Below are positions 21,417 through 32,037 of a stretch of DNA of 64,000 bases, in pieces. The notes beneath the pieces were generated by a model. It was not told where the DNA came from. It did no database searches and was given only the letters and a program-made list of their open reading frames with translations. The stretch's first letter is position 1. Each line of letters begins with the position of its first letter. The stretch comes from Saccharomycopsis fibuligera x Saccharomycopsis cf. fibuligera (taxonomy: Eukaryota > Ascomycota > Saccharomycetes > Ascoideales > Saccharomycopsidaceae): assembly GCA_001936135.1 (NCBI GenBank), contig CP012816.1:248001-312000 (forward strand), in the 5' to 3' direction. Both the position numbers and the translations under genes were made by a program.

Positions 21417-22586
21417 CTAAAGCTTTGATTTTGCTTGATTTGGGTTGAAAGCCATGCGAGCTACACAATCGCCATGCAGAAGTTGGTTGGCACGCTCGCA
21501 CAATTCTTCGAAATCGTGCACTGTGACCTGAGGCGTGATCAATCTTTTAGAGACCAACGTCAAACACTCTTCCAACTCTTGTGTCGTACCATAAATATTA
21601 CCCAAGATCAGCACTTCTTTGGAATTCATAAAAAGCAAATCAAATGAAAGAGTAATAGAGCCCATCCCCACAGGCATGATGTATCCGCAATGCTTTACGT
21701 AGGCTTGACATGCACTGAACGTTTCCTGCACAGCTACAAAGTCCAAACATAAATCAAACGAGCTTGGTTTGTGTTTCGTTTGCTTAGTGATGTCGGTATA
21801 GAACTCAGTGGCCCCCATGTCCAAGCAAAACTGTCTAAGAGACTCTTTCTTGTCCACCACCACCAAATGGGCACTAAAGAGCTTGATCAACTGAATAGCG
21901 TTGCTGCCGAGCCCACCAGCACCAATGAGAAGTACTTTGCTCGTTGGCGTTATTTTGGCCTTCTTGAGCGCATGGTATGGAGTAAGCACTGCATCACTGG
22001 TGACAGCAGCCACAGCGTACGAGACGTTGTCGGGGATTTTTATCAAAGAGCCCAAAGTTTTCACAACAATGTATTGCTGAAAGCCACCGTCAACTCCGTA
22101 GCCGAAGGACTTGTAATTGTTGGCTATGCAAAGGTTGTTGTGATTGGAAAGACACATTTCGCAGGCACCACATGAGTTGGCGGAGTGTACGACGTAACGC
22201 TCGCCAACACGGACGCCACGGACTTGCGACCCTACTTTGACAACCTGACCAGCCACTTCGTGGCCGAGGATGAAGTTGTCAAACGGCAATCTTGGGTCTC
22301 TCTTGATCTGATAAATTCGTTAGTAACTGTTCTGGTAGAAAACTGATACGGACAAAAAGAATGTAGACCCTCGAGACGGGAAAACGAAAACAGCAAATTT
22401 GCCCGGCTTTTACTTATTTTTAAGTGCGTTATCTGAACATACTAAATGCAAGTCACTGTGGCATAGACCAACACCGAAGACCTTGATCTGTACCTCGTTT
22501 TCCTCAGGCTCGGGGATATCGACGATGACCTTGTGAATTTTGTAAGTACCTGGACGGTACTGATAAGCGACCTGCGTGGCCGTCAT
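21417..22586 (-). CDS. zinc alcohol dehydrogenase with PTS1-like tail (one intron)
   Basis: 344 residues after splicing: exon 1 22443-22586, exon 2 21417-22307. The 135-nt intron has donor GTATGT (22437-22442), branch TACTAAC (22319-22325) and a CAG acceptor, in phase 0. It separates the catalytic Cys42 (GLCHSD) from His64 (GHE). The structural-zinc cysteines are Cys94, 97, 100 and 108. The Rossmann motif is GAGGLG. The usual third catalytic Cys position reads SDAVLTPYH, as in many bacterial-type medium-chain dehydrogenases. The natural substrate is unknown, probably a primary or secondary alcohol. The last four residues are KSKL, a canonical SKL peroxisomal signal, unusual for an alcohol dehydrogenase. 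I chose the ATG at 22586 because the longer frame has no in-frame ATG. Confidence 0.9.
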
Positions 22587-24002
22587 TTTTTGCTTCGTTC
22601 TCTTTGAAACCCGACTCTTCGAGCGTGCGGTGGGAGTCTTCGTTGGCACAAGGGCTTGGCGAGTGTGATTTGCAGATCAGTCCAAAAGGGTCTTTGGCGT
22701 GCAAGGTGACAGACCGAAAGCAGAAGAGTACCAGAATTGTGGGGGGATTATAGAGTGCGAAAGAGAAGAAAGAGAAAGAAAGCAGATCAGGTTTGGAAAG
22801 AAAAGATAAGGGAAAAAAACAAACTATCAAGCAACTATGGCCTAAAAAAAAAGAGAAAAAAAAGAAAAAAAAGGTTCAGCAGTCCTAAATAGAACAGAGA
22901 GAAAAAACAGACGAAAAACAACAATGACCGGCACGAAATTACTCGATTAGGCCACTTTTGAGCGATGCCGACAGCAGCGGAATTTGTCCCCGGCACACTA
23001 CCATCCACGTCAATAGATGTGTGGCCAATATCATCAGCAGAAGATATACGACATTTGACGCTGCACAGAATGCGCGAAGATCGCGATCACGTGGCGAGCT
23101 ACATGGCAAAAAATTGAGCGCCAGCTGGCAGCAGCACACTATATATCGGAAAGCAGTGTTTGTAGGCTGCTGCGCAGTGGGACAAGGGGTGTTCAATGAT
23201 CTTGCAAGATTTGAAATGTTACACAGCCCTCTTTTGTAATGCTGCGACGTCAGATGAGCTGGGTAAATGTGTTGCAACATACAAAACATGTGTAAGCACG
23301 TAGAGGGGCGCTTTACATCGCAACCGTACCGCTTCAGCTGAGCAACCTAAGGAGGAGTAAAGCGAGATATGCTTTCCCCGGTAGCATAAAGTGCCGCGGC
23401 ACTGATTGTGTGGCGGTTCTCAGCTCTTCTGTGTTTCCAGATATACGAAGAGTCTCATGTTGAAAGCGAAAGACATGCGCGCTTTGCATCCAATGATATG
23501 CGCATCCGGACGCAGCCAGCAGCAGCCCGTCGCAGCCCATCGCAGCCAATCGCATCTCACCACATCATGGTTACGAGCGCACAACACCCCACAACTGCGA
23601 CTGTGCGACTCAGCTCCCATCAATGCGCTCCAGATAGCGCAGCTCTGCTCTGCTCAGCTCTGCTCAGCGCAGCTCAGCTGTGCTGCCTGGGCGCTCATAT
23701 GTCAAGTTTACTCAGTCATCGCTTGTCTTTCGCAGACCTGTCTTGTGGTACAATTCATCGCTTGCTAAGCGCTCCACCAGATCACACGCCCCATCAGACT
23801 TACTTATACTGGTTAGCTGCCGTTTTGGCTTTTTCTTATTCCTTCTAGTTCTTTCTCGTTTGAATCTCAGTCACCATTTTCCCCTATTTCTGTCTCGTTT
23901 GATTAGCGCCTTGGGGTTCTCAGCGCTTGCCACTTAAATGTCCGCACTCGAGCGTCGTGTTTGCCTACTGCTATCACTCCCATCTCAGTCACCATCGAGA
24001 CA
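22587..24002. other. divergent promoter region of the alcohol dehydrogenase gene and ATG13
   Basis: GC-richer than its surroundings. It has short direct repeats of CGCAGCC(C/A)AT near 23510-23555 and of GCTCTGCTCAGC near 23640-23685. Short ORFs on both strands overlap these repeats and are not called. It also contains the ATG13 upstream ORF. Confidence 0.55.
23510..23690. repeat. short GC-rich direct repeats
   Basis: First cluster: CGCAGCC repeated about every 10 bp (23511-23555). Second cluster: interleaved GCTCTGCTCAGC / CAGCTCAGC units (23638-23685). They lie 300-490 bp before ATG13 and could bind regulators or simply be slippage products. Confidence 0.6.
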
Positions 24003-24006
24003 ATGA
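23938..24006 (+). promoter_or_regulatory. upstream ORF of ATG13 overlapping its start
   Basis: ATG at 23938 opens a 22-codon ORF. Its TGA (24004-24006) overlaps the ATG13 start codon as ATGA. If the leader includes 23938, ribosomes would have to reinitiate or leak past to make Atg13. The geometry is read directly from the sequence. Translation of the ORF is inferred. Confidence 0.55.
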
Positions 24007-25753
24007 GTTCTGGAAATATCTCGCCATCGCCAGTGATACCCCCGGCGTCAACCAGACTCAATGAGAAGGATATCATTGTGCTCAAGAGATTAGTATATGT
24101 AAGTATTCTTCCGTTTTGACACGTTTCTGCTGTTTTTCTTTTGCCTTGTTTTTATTTGGCATCCGATCACCAATAATAATGACGATGACGATGACGATGG
24201 CGATGACGGTAACGATGACGATGACGAATATGAGAAGTATAGGGCAACCGCCGTTAATAGATGACCGTTTATACTAACGCCATTATTTAGAACTACTTTG
24301 TCAAGGCCGCGTCAATAGTCATTAACACCAGACTCACTTCGTTAGATAGCGCCTCGCAGGATAACCGCAAGATCAATAACTGGGTATGTATTGCTATTTT
24401 CGCACTTATGATGAGGTTTTGTCTGTTTGCCTGTCAATGTCTAATATCCACCCATTTCCAGTGTGCGCTGCGTACAGCGCTTGCACCCCTATGTGCTTTT
24501 TAGACAATACGCACATGCAGTTTTCTTTATATGTTCTATATAAAAGCGTGGGTTACTAACCAGTTCTGACAGTTTAATCTATCTATTGATATCTCAAACA
24601 TCCCGAAAGACCAGTTCAAGCCCTGGAAATCCCAGGACATTGACGCTATACCGCCGCTTGTCATTGAGACGTTTTTGGACTTGCGCGATATTCACCCAAA
24701 GCAAAAGCTATATTTGAATGATAGGGATAATAATCCATGGTTTGTGACGAAGGGTAAACGGAAAACCGAAGTGGTTCTAGAAAGATGGCTCTTTGAGCTC
24801 AACAGATCATTTCTAGAGCAACAGGAAGAAAATGGTAACGACACACAGGAAGAGAAAGAGGAAAAGGAAGAGGAAGGCGAGGAAGAAGAAGAGGAAGGGG
24901 AAGATGATGATGATAAACGTACTTCCGATGAACCACTACCGGCTATATACAAAAAATGTATCGTGTTGTTTAGAGACCTATTCACGTACATCAATCTTTT
25001 GCCTGCAACACAGTTGAGAAAGTCTATCGATAGCTACAACATCGACGACCATGGGTCTAAAGTGTCGTACCAAAATTTAAAAATAGGCATACGTATTTTG
25101 AAAGGCAATCAGCCAATATCTTCTAAGGGCAGAATCGGGCTCAGCAAAGAGTTGATTTCGACTTACACAAACATTAGCAATGAATCCGATGATTTAAGAC
25201 CGCACTTGTCCGATGAGAAATTCAAGTCCATAGATACCCCTTTTGGTAGTTTTAAAGTTTCGGTTCAATATAGAAAAGATACAAACTTTTATCTTAGCAA
25301 AAAGGTCTCTGAGGTCGAAAACACAGCTGGCTCTCCAAATATTGCTGAGGTTAATGAAAACCAAAGTAAGAGAGTTTCATTGCTAAGTAATCAGTCTGGT
25401 TCTCCGCCTACAGAAAACGTGGCTAATCAACTACAACATAAACAAGAAGCTCACGCCAAAGTTCCATCTCAACAAACAACTCCGCAAAGACCAAGTTTGG
25501 ATGTTTTGCAAAATCCTGAAGGTAAGCAAGTAGCAAAGGCTATACCGATAATAAACAGATCAAGCTCAAATGTTTCCTTAGCCGCTCTTCTTAGAAATGT
25601 GAAAGGAAACCAATCTTCCACCTCATACAATATTGGCTCATACAATGCGGGGACTTCGATCCCCAAATCTTTTACATCTTCTTACGCTGGGTCCTTAGCA
25701 TCTAACAATTTTTCATCAAATGCTATTCCAATATCGCCTAACAACAATTACCA

Positions 25754-25784
<31 letters not shown>

Positions 25785-27368
25785 CAACAACAACAACAAC
25801 AGTATATTGCTGATTATCAAATTGGTTCTACTGGAAGTCAGCCGAAATACTCATCTTCATTTAGCTCAAGACACAAATTTCAGCCAGGTCAACAACGGAA
25901 AAGTTTTATGATTGGCAATAATAGTTCACAATCCAATAATGTAATTTCTAGAAATCCGAGCTTGGAGAGTAGAAGATACAGTGACTTAGAACCGCCCAGT
26001 CAACTTTACATTGACGATGATATCAATGATTTCATCAAGCTAGTGGACAATAAAAAGGACTTGAAAGTTGGTGCTTCACCAAACACTACAAATTTGAATG
26101 ATTCATTACTCAAATTCAAGTCAATGAGAGCATCAAATAATATTTTGGGAGAAAGTGTAGGTGATGGGGCAATGAGCAATTCCAATAGTCTACCAGCATC
26201 TGAAAATTCGCAAAAGGCAAGATTAAGCTCGTTGCCCCCTTCGAGCTACAGTATTGGTAGCAATTATTCAATTTCAATGAATAGAGTTGGCAGCTTTACA
26301 AACGGCACACCTACTGTAGCAGTGGCTGCAAGGGCAATGTCTCCTCAAGTTAGCTCTAACCACCAATACTCAATTCCATCTAACTCACCTCATAGTCATA
26401 GTGGCCACATGCCTACCATTCCATCAAGACTTTCAGGAAGCTTGCTACCATCTAACAGCAATAACAACCATTTCTCCCACGAGTCGACCAAAGTTTCTTC
26501 TAACTATGGTGTTGTTGGTAGCTATCATCACAACCGTCATAATCACAATAACTCCAGCTTATCGTTACATCATAGAGGATCTAGTAACGAATTGGACTAC
26601 TATAATGGCAACTTTGATGAGACAGCGAGATTGTCGTCATTACCGCAGCACATTGGTGTTGGTATACCTGCTTCAGTGGATATAAACTATTATAATAGGC
26701 AACATAGCTTTGATTATGGTAATTTCCAGCATCAGCAACATCTCAATTATGATATCGGATCAGCACCATTACCAATAATGGCCAGTCCTTTTGCTAGTAG
26801 TGGCAGCGCTAGTGGAGGCGGTGTTGGTGGTGGCGTTATATTGGGCAACCAGTCTAATCCATATTTACCACAGCCTAACGCATATTCCTACACTCTACAC
26901 AATAACTACAATTTTAACGACGCATTGCCCCAAGTAGGCAATCGCAATGCTACTTTTAATGGTGGTGGTGACAATTCAACTTTTGCTGAAATTGACAACA
27001 GATTAATTGCACACAGATATAAACCAAATAGCAATAACAATTTCAACAACCCCAATTACAATAACAGAGCTCTCATTAGACACAATTCCAGTGGCATTAA
27101 TTTACCAAGTTTGCAAAATTATGTATCAAGACCATCAATGGCAATCACTACTACCACTAATGCTTATGCTAAAATGAATAATTTTAATTTAGGCAACGAA
27201 GATGGCGATGGGGGTGAGGGTGATGATGCACAACTAGGTGCAGAGGTCGTCGCTCACAAAAGGGAAATGGAACAAGCAAATGATAGAGAAAGAGAAGATG
27301 AGGATGCGAATATTGATGATGACATTATTTTCCCACTTCATGATATAGATATTGGCAAAGATGAGTAG
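24003..27368 (+). CDS. ATG13: autophagy regulator Atg13 (two introns)
   Basis: 994 residues after splicing: exon 1 24003-24098, exon 2 24291-24383, exon 3 24573-27368. Intron 1 has donor GTAAGT and branch TACTAAC at 24272-24278. Intron 2 has donor GTATGT and branch TACTAAC at 24554-24560. All junctions are phase 0. The N-terminal ~250 residues form the HORMA domain, seen in NYFVKAASIVINTRL, ERWLFELN and SFKVSVQYRKD. The remainder is Ser/Asn-rich and disordered, with a Glu-rich insert after residue ~115 and a run of about 17 Gln at 25752-25802. Atg13 scaffolds the Atg1 kinase complex that starts autophagy, and TORC1 phosphorylation of the disordered region restrains it. The S. cerevisiae protein is 738 residues (from memory), so this one is long. 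Without exons 1 and 2 the HORMA domain would be broken. Confidence 0.93.
24181..24228 (+). repeat. GATGAC repeat inside ATG13 intron 1
   Basis: About eight imperfect GATGAC/GACGAT hexamer units in the middle of intron 1, between the donor and the branch site. Confidence 0.85.
25752..25802 (+). repeat. CAG/CAA repeat, poly-Gln in Atg13
   Basis: CAG units followed by CAA units encode about 17 Gln. Its length is likely to vary between strains. Confidence 0.95.
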
Positions 27369-27463
27369 TTTTGATCTTACAAAAAAAAGCTATTGTGATA
27401 GTCGTTGCTGTTAGGGTATCAAAAACCTGAATCTTTTTCCATCATCTTGTTCAAAAGTCAAAG

Positions 27464-27497
<34 letters not shown>

Positions 27498-28366
27498 AAA
27501 TAAAATAAAATAAATTAAAATAAAAAAAATAAAAAAAGAGGAACAAAAAAAACTTATCAAAGCAATCATGATTAAATTATATAGGTCCTTTATAAATTTT
27601 TCTATATAAAATTTCCTTCTTTTAAAGCTTCGTGTGTCATTAATTTTTTTAGTTCTTTTTTTTTTTTTTCCTTACTGGTTCTTTTTCATTTTCCATATTC
27701 CGTTTTTATTCAGTTTTGTTTCCTTTCTTGTTATGTTAGTGTATTTAAAAGCTTAAAAGGGTTTCCAGTCTTACTGGTAGCGAACTCTAATGAATTTACA
27801 AATGGAACAATAAGCCTTGAATGTTTCTTTCTCCAACATTACTTAAGCCTTAGTATTTTTAAGCTGGCAATTTTAATCAACATCAAGCGCCAGTTTGCAG
27901 TTTTTAAAAGTGAATCTTCTTGCTGCCCTACAAGTGTGCCAAACAGTCTATAGTGTTCAAGTATATAGAGGGCAAAAATACATCCCCTACTTATTGTGTA
28001 CAAAAATACTACGGTTTCATATTTATATTAATGTTTAAAAATTTTCGTTTTGTTGATTGATAAGTAGTAGAATAGTACCTTGGGAAACAATATACTTATA
28101 GTCAAAGCTGTTATCTTTTTGAAAAGTGGAGAAGATGCCATAAAACAAAAAGAAAATGGAAAAAAGGAAATAAAATATAGTGGTGTGGTGAAACGGAAAA
28201 TGATAATAAATAAAAAAAATGGAGTAAAAAACAAGAAAGAGTAAGACAAACAGAGAATCAAAGCAAAAGCAAAAAGAACAATAACCCAATAGATTTTGCA
28301 ATCATTTTAAATTTTTATTTTTAGTTTTATTTTTAATTTTTTTTTTACTTTTCAAAAGACAAAAGA
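27369..28366. other. convergent intergenic ATG13 / FUN12
   Basis: Very AT-rich 3' region with a 32-bp A run (27464-27495) followed by TAAAA repeats, and a T run near 27658-27669. No gene seen. Confidence 0.65.
27464..27495. repeat. poly(A) tract, 32 bp
   Basis: Thirty-two A about 95 bp past the ATG13 stop, continuing into imperfect TAAAA units. Confidence 0.95.
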
Positions 28367-31237
28367 TCATTTAATGTCAAAGACACCCTTCAATGACTTG
28401 ATCAATAACCAGTCTTCTCTTGGAACTTGGTCTCTGAAGGCAGGATCCTTCAAAGTGTCAATACTCTTTCTAGAAAGCAAAGAATACAATGTGTCTTTTT
28501 CATCAACATGTCTACCCCACACTGGTTGAGCACTACTTGGGTTATCTAATCTCATGGCAACACCTTGAGCGGTTTGACCCTTCTTCACGATAGATTGGGA
28601 AATATGGTTCACTTCCAAACTCACAACTTTACCGAGCACTAAAACTTCTCTTTGTTTGGTTTCTGGGTTTACTTTGACAGCAGCAATTGGGGTACCAATA
28701 CGCACGGAACCTTCAGCAACATCCACACCAATAATCATTGGGTTTCTCTTGTTAATTATTTGAATAGTGTTGAGGACACATGGGTAAATGGCAAATTCCA
28801 TAAAATTCTTTCTCTTTTCTTCCAAAAGCTTTTCTTGGTATGCTGTGAAAGCATCAAACAAATGGTAAATGATTTCAGCATTGAAAATCTTCACTTTTTG
28901 TTCAGCTGCATATTGTTCAGCTTCTTTGTCAATCTTAACATCGAAACAAAGCATAGCAGCATATTCTGGAGCTTTTTCTAACATGGTGGTAGCCTTCATC
29001 ACATCTCTCTTGTAAACTGGACCCAAACCAACAGACATAACCGGAATCTTCATGTCCTTCAAGAAGTCCAAAAGAGCTTCCAAAGAACCCAAAGTGGATG
29101 CTTGCACAGTCACACCTCTACCACTAGAATCAACAGAGTCCAAAAGACCAGTCAAATCATCCATAACTTCATCCATCATTTCCTCTTCATCATCTTCAGG
29201 ACCAACAACCAACAATCTAGAACCAGCAACAGCTTTTTCCAAATCATTAGCAGCAATCTTCACACCCAAGGCGGCTTTAACTTCTTTGTGATGAACGTAA
29301 TCAGATTTAATTCTTAATTCTCTCAATGGCTGTGGAGTCAACAATGCTCTAATATTTGTAGCAATTGGACCATTCAAACCACACAAAATGATTCGATCGC
29401 CTTCATGCAAAACACCATTAGACAACACCACATCAATGGTAGTACCGAAACCTTCAACAACTTTAACTTCCAAAACGGTAGCAGCAATTTCAGAAATATA
29501 CATCAATTGCTTAGACATTCTTTTGGTGGTTAATTCTAACAACAACCATAATAAATCTGGAACACCTTCACCAGTAACGGCAGAAGTTGGGACAATAGAA
29601 ACAAACTTAGAAATGTTCTTGTTTTGATAGTATAATTCGGAGTTAAGACCTTGTTCAGCCAATTCGACCTTGATCTTAGTCAAACGATCATTGAACTCAC
29701 TCTTAACAGCAGCAGATTGAGAGTCAAAAGAGTCTCTGAAAGAGTTGTTTGGAGTAGTCTTCCAGTCGTACAATCTGTCAATCTTGTTCAATGCAACAAT
29801 AAACGGAGCTTTTCTGTCTCTCAACAACCTTATAGATTCAATGGTTTGTTGTTCCAAACCGTGCATGATATCAATAACCAAAATGGCAATGTTACAAAGG
29901 GAAGAACCTCTGGATCTCAAATTAGTAAAGGACTCGTGACCAGGAGTATCAATAACTAACAAACCTGGAACTTGGAAAGAAAGACTTTCTTCGTATTTTT
30001 CCATAACCTTGGTTTTTGTCTTGATAGCAGACATTGGGAAGTAAGTGGCACCAATTTGTTGAGTAATACCACCAGCTTCACCACCTTGAACATTGGTTTG
30101 ACGAATCTTATCCAACAATTTGGTTTTACCGGTATCGACGTGACCTAAGATACAACAAATTGGAGAACGCAAGTCACCCTTGCCATTTCTTCTAGAAGCA
30201 GTAGCGGCGGTCTTCTCTTTACTTCCAGTGTTTGTAACAGCTGCCGGCGTGGTGTCTCTGGTAGACACTGCGGATTCAGTTTCTGGAGTGGCAGTGTTAC
30301 TTTCTGATTTGGTTTCTTCCTCTGCTTGTTCATCTTCTTCCTCTTCTGCATCCCAACTTTCCCCAGCTGGTTCATCATCATCAAGGGCCATAGCTTCCCA
30401 ATCGTCTATTAAAGCGTCCTCTTCTTCAGCTTCAACTTTAGCGGCCTTGGCAGCCTTTTCGTCGGCTAATTTGGCAGCTTCTTGAGCCTTTCTTTCAGCT
30501 TCTGCAGCCTCTTGTTTGGCCTTCTCAGCAGACTTGCTTACTTTCTTCTTTCTGTCATTATAAACAACCTTCTTTTTAGTTGGTTCGGCTTGATCCTTGT
30601 TTAACAATCCTTCCACAACAACACCACTTTGCAATAATTGTTCTCTTCTTCTTTCTTGCAATTTTTTTTCTTCCTTTTGTTTCTTGGTCAACAATTTACC
30701 TTCAGCCTTTAATCTTTCTTTTCTGGCCTTTTCTTTTTCTTTCTTTACTTTTCTTAACTCTTCGGCTTTGGCTTCTTCGGCCAATCTTTGCTCCTCTTCT
30801 TCCCTTATTAATCTTTCTTCCTCTTCTCTATAAAGTCTTTCTTCTTCTTCTTGCTGCTTTCTAAGTTCCATTTGTCTTCTCAAAGCGGCAATAGCAGCAT
30901 TAGGAGCTTTCTTACCCTTAGCACCCTTTTTGCCACCACCAGCTGAAGCTGGAGCTGGAGCTGGTTCTGGAGAAGTAGAAGAAGTACTCTTATCTTTAGC
31001 TTCAGCGGCAGCTTGTGCATTCTTTTGATTCTGAGCCGCTTGTTGGGCTTTTTGTTCTTGCTGCTTAGCCTTCTTTTTGGCAGCCAATTCCTTTTTTCTT
31101 TGCTTTTCTTTTTCTTTCTTTTCCTTTTCTTTCTCCTTCTTGGACTTTATGACCACCTGCTTTTCATCTTGCTTGGCCTTGGACTGTTTCAAAGCAGTCA
31201 TAAAATCGGTTGGGGCCTCTGGTTCTTCACTACTCAT
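28367..31237 (-). CDS. FUN12: translation initiation factor eIF5B
   Basis: 956 residues from the ATG at 31237. It is a translational GTPase that joins the 60S subunit to the 48S complex after start-codon selection. The first ~340 residues are a Lys/Glu/Ala-rich, strongly charged region typical of eukaryotic eIF5B. The GTPase core follows with [18 protein letters not shown] and NKIDRL. Domain II, the alpha/beta/alpha domain III ([16 protein letters not shown]) and domain IV, the binder of initiator tRNA, come next. The end (SLKGVFDIK) is typical. It is divergent with YME2 across an 800-bp gap. Confidence 0.97.
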   Translation of the reverse strand: MSSEEPEAPTDFMTALKQSKAKQDEKQVVIKSKKEKEKEKKEKEKQRKKELAAKKKAKQQEQKAQQAAQNQKNAQAAAEAKDKSTSSTSPEPAPAPASAGGGKKGAKGKKAPNAAIAALRRQMELRKQQEEEERLYREEEERLIREEEEQRLAEEAKAEELRKVKKEKEKARKERLKAEGKLLTKKQKEEKKLQERRREQLLQSGVVVEGLLNKDQAEPTKKKVVYNDRKKKVSKSAEKAKQEAAEAERKAQEAAKLADEKAAKAAKVEAEEEDALIDDWEAMALDDDEPAGESWDAEEEEDEQAEEETKSESNTATPETESAVSTRDTTPAAVTNTGSKEKTAATASRRNGKGDLRSPICCILGHVDTGKTKLLDKIRQTNVQGGEAGGITQQIGATYFPMSAIKTKTKVMEKYEESLSFQVPGLLVIDTPGHESFTNLRSRGSSLCNIAILVIDIMHGLEQQTIESIRLLRDRKAPFIVALNKIDRLYDWKTTPNNSFRDSFDSQSAAVKSEFNDRLTKIKVELAEQGLNSELYYQNKNISKFVSIVPTSAVTGEGVPDLLWLLLELTTKRMSKQLMYISEIAATVLEVKVVEGFGTTIDVVLSNGVLHEGDRIILCGLNGPIATNIRALLTPQPLRELRIKSDYVHHKEVKAALGVKIAANDLEKAVAGSRLLVVGPEDDEEEMMDEVMDDLTGLLDSVDSSGRGVTVQASTLGSLEALLDFLKDMKIPVMSVGLGPVYKRDVMKATTMLEKAPEYAAMLCFDVKIDKEAEQYAAEQKVKIFNAEIIYHLFDAFTAYQEKLLEEKRKNFMEFAIYPCVLNTIQIINKRNPMIIGVDVAEGSVRIGTPIAAVKVNPETKQREVLVLGKVVSLEVNHISQSIVKKGQTAQGVAMRLDNPSSAQPVWGRHVDEKDTLYSLLSRKSIDTLKDPAFRDQVPREDWLLIKSLKGVFDIK

Positions 31238-32037
31238 TTTAAAATGATTGTTTTAATATGTTAAAATATTATAAATCTCCACAAGCTATATTTTTGTGGT
31301 AAAACTAGGAATTTGAGTTGCTAAAAAATACTCAATGTGGATGGGGATTTCAAATCAGAAAGGAACCCACAATAATTGTGGACTGAAAATTTGGAGAAAT
31401 TTTTTTTTGGCTTCTGGCTCTGTCAGGATTCTAAGGGGCACCCGGCCTGTATCTATCATGTGACATACATATTGCCACCGACATTAGCACTATAACCAAC
31501 ATCTTAGGACACACCAACTAACTCTGGCAAGGGGAATAATAGTCAATGGCTCTTGTTTATTGTTGTAAATTGAATATAGCAGTTAATTCTCAAACTATGA
31601 AGAGTTTTGGGCTCTACACGCTGTGCTATTAGTCTGTGTCAGCAGAGCGCCAGTTCCGCATATCCTCGTAGCTCTCAAGAGTTCAAGAGAATGTCTTCTA
31701 AATTTGCCAGCTAATTCTTTGATATCATTGTAAGATCATTAACCTATTTTCAATCTTTCATTATGTAATACCATGTTGGTTTAATCAGATATCAATGTGC
31801 TGAAACAACACAAGGTAAATAGACTAAAGATCCGAGACTAAATCATCTCCAATTGTTATTATGGCGGGCACATAACTGCGCGATGGTCCGAGTGTTTAAG
31901 GAGAAATCAAGAGCAACTTTGCAAGCACTGTTTTATAGCAGAGCAGCAGAAACACTTGAATCAAGCCTCAACTACACTATTCTCATACCAATTGACCACT
32001 TAGTTGTTGTTTTTTTCTAACTAAGCAAAGTGCCATA
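31238..32037. other. divergent promoter region FUN12 / YME2
   Basis: 800 bp between divergent starts. No gene or clear TATA box seen. Confidence 0.6.

Noticed and set aside
23408-23848. Overlapping ORFs of 120 and 146 codons in the ATG13 promoter
   Set aside because: They arise from GC-rich short repeats lacking stops. No domain, and two frames are open at once.
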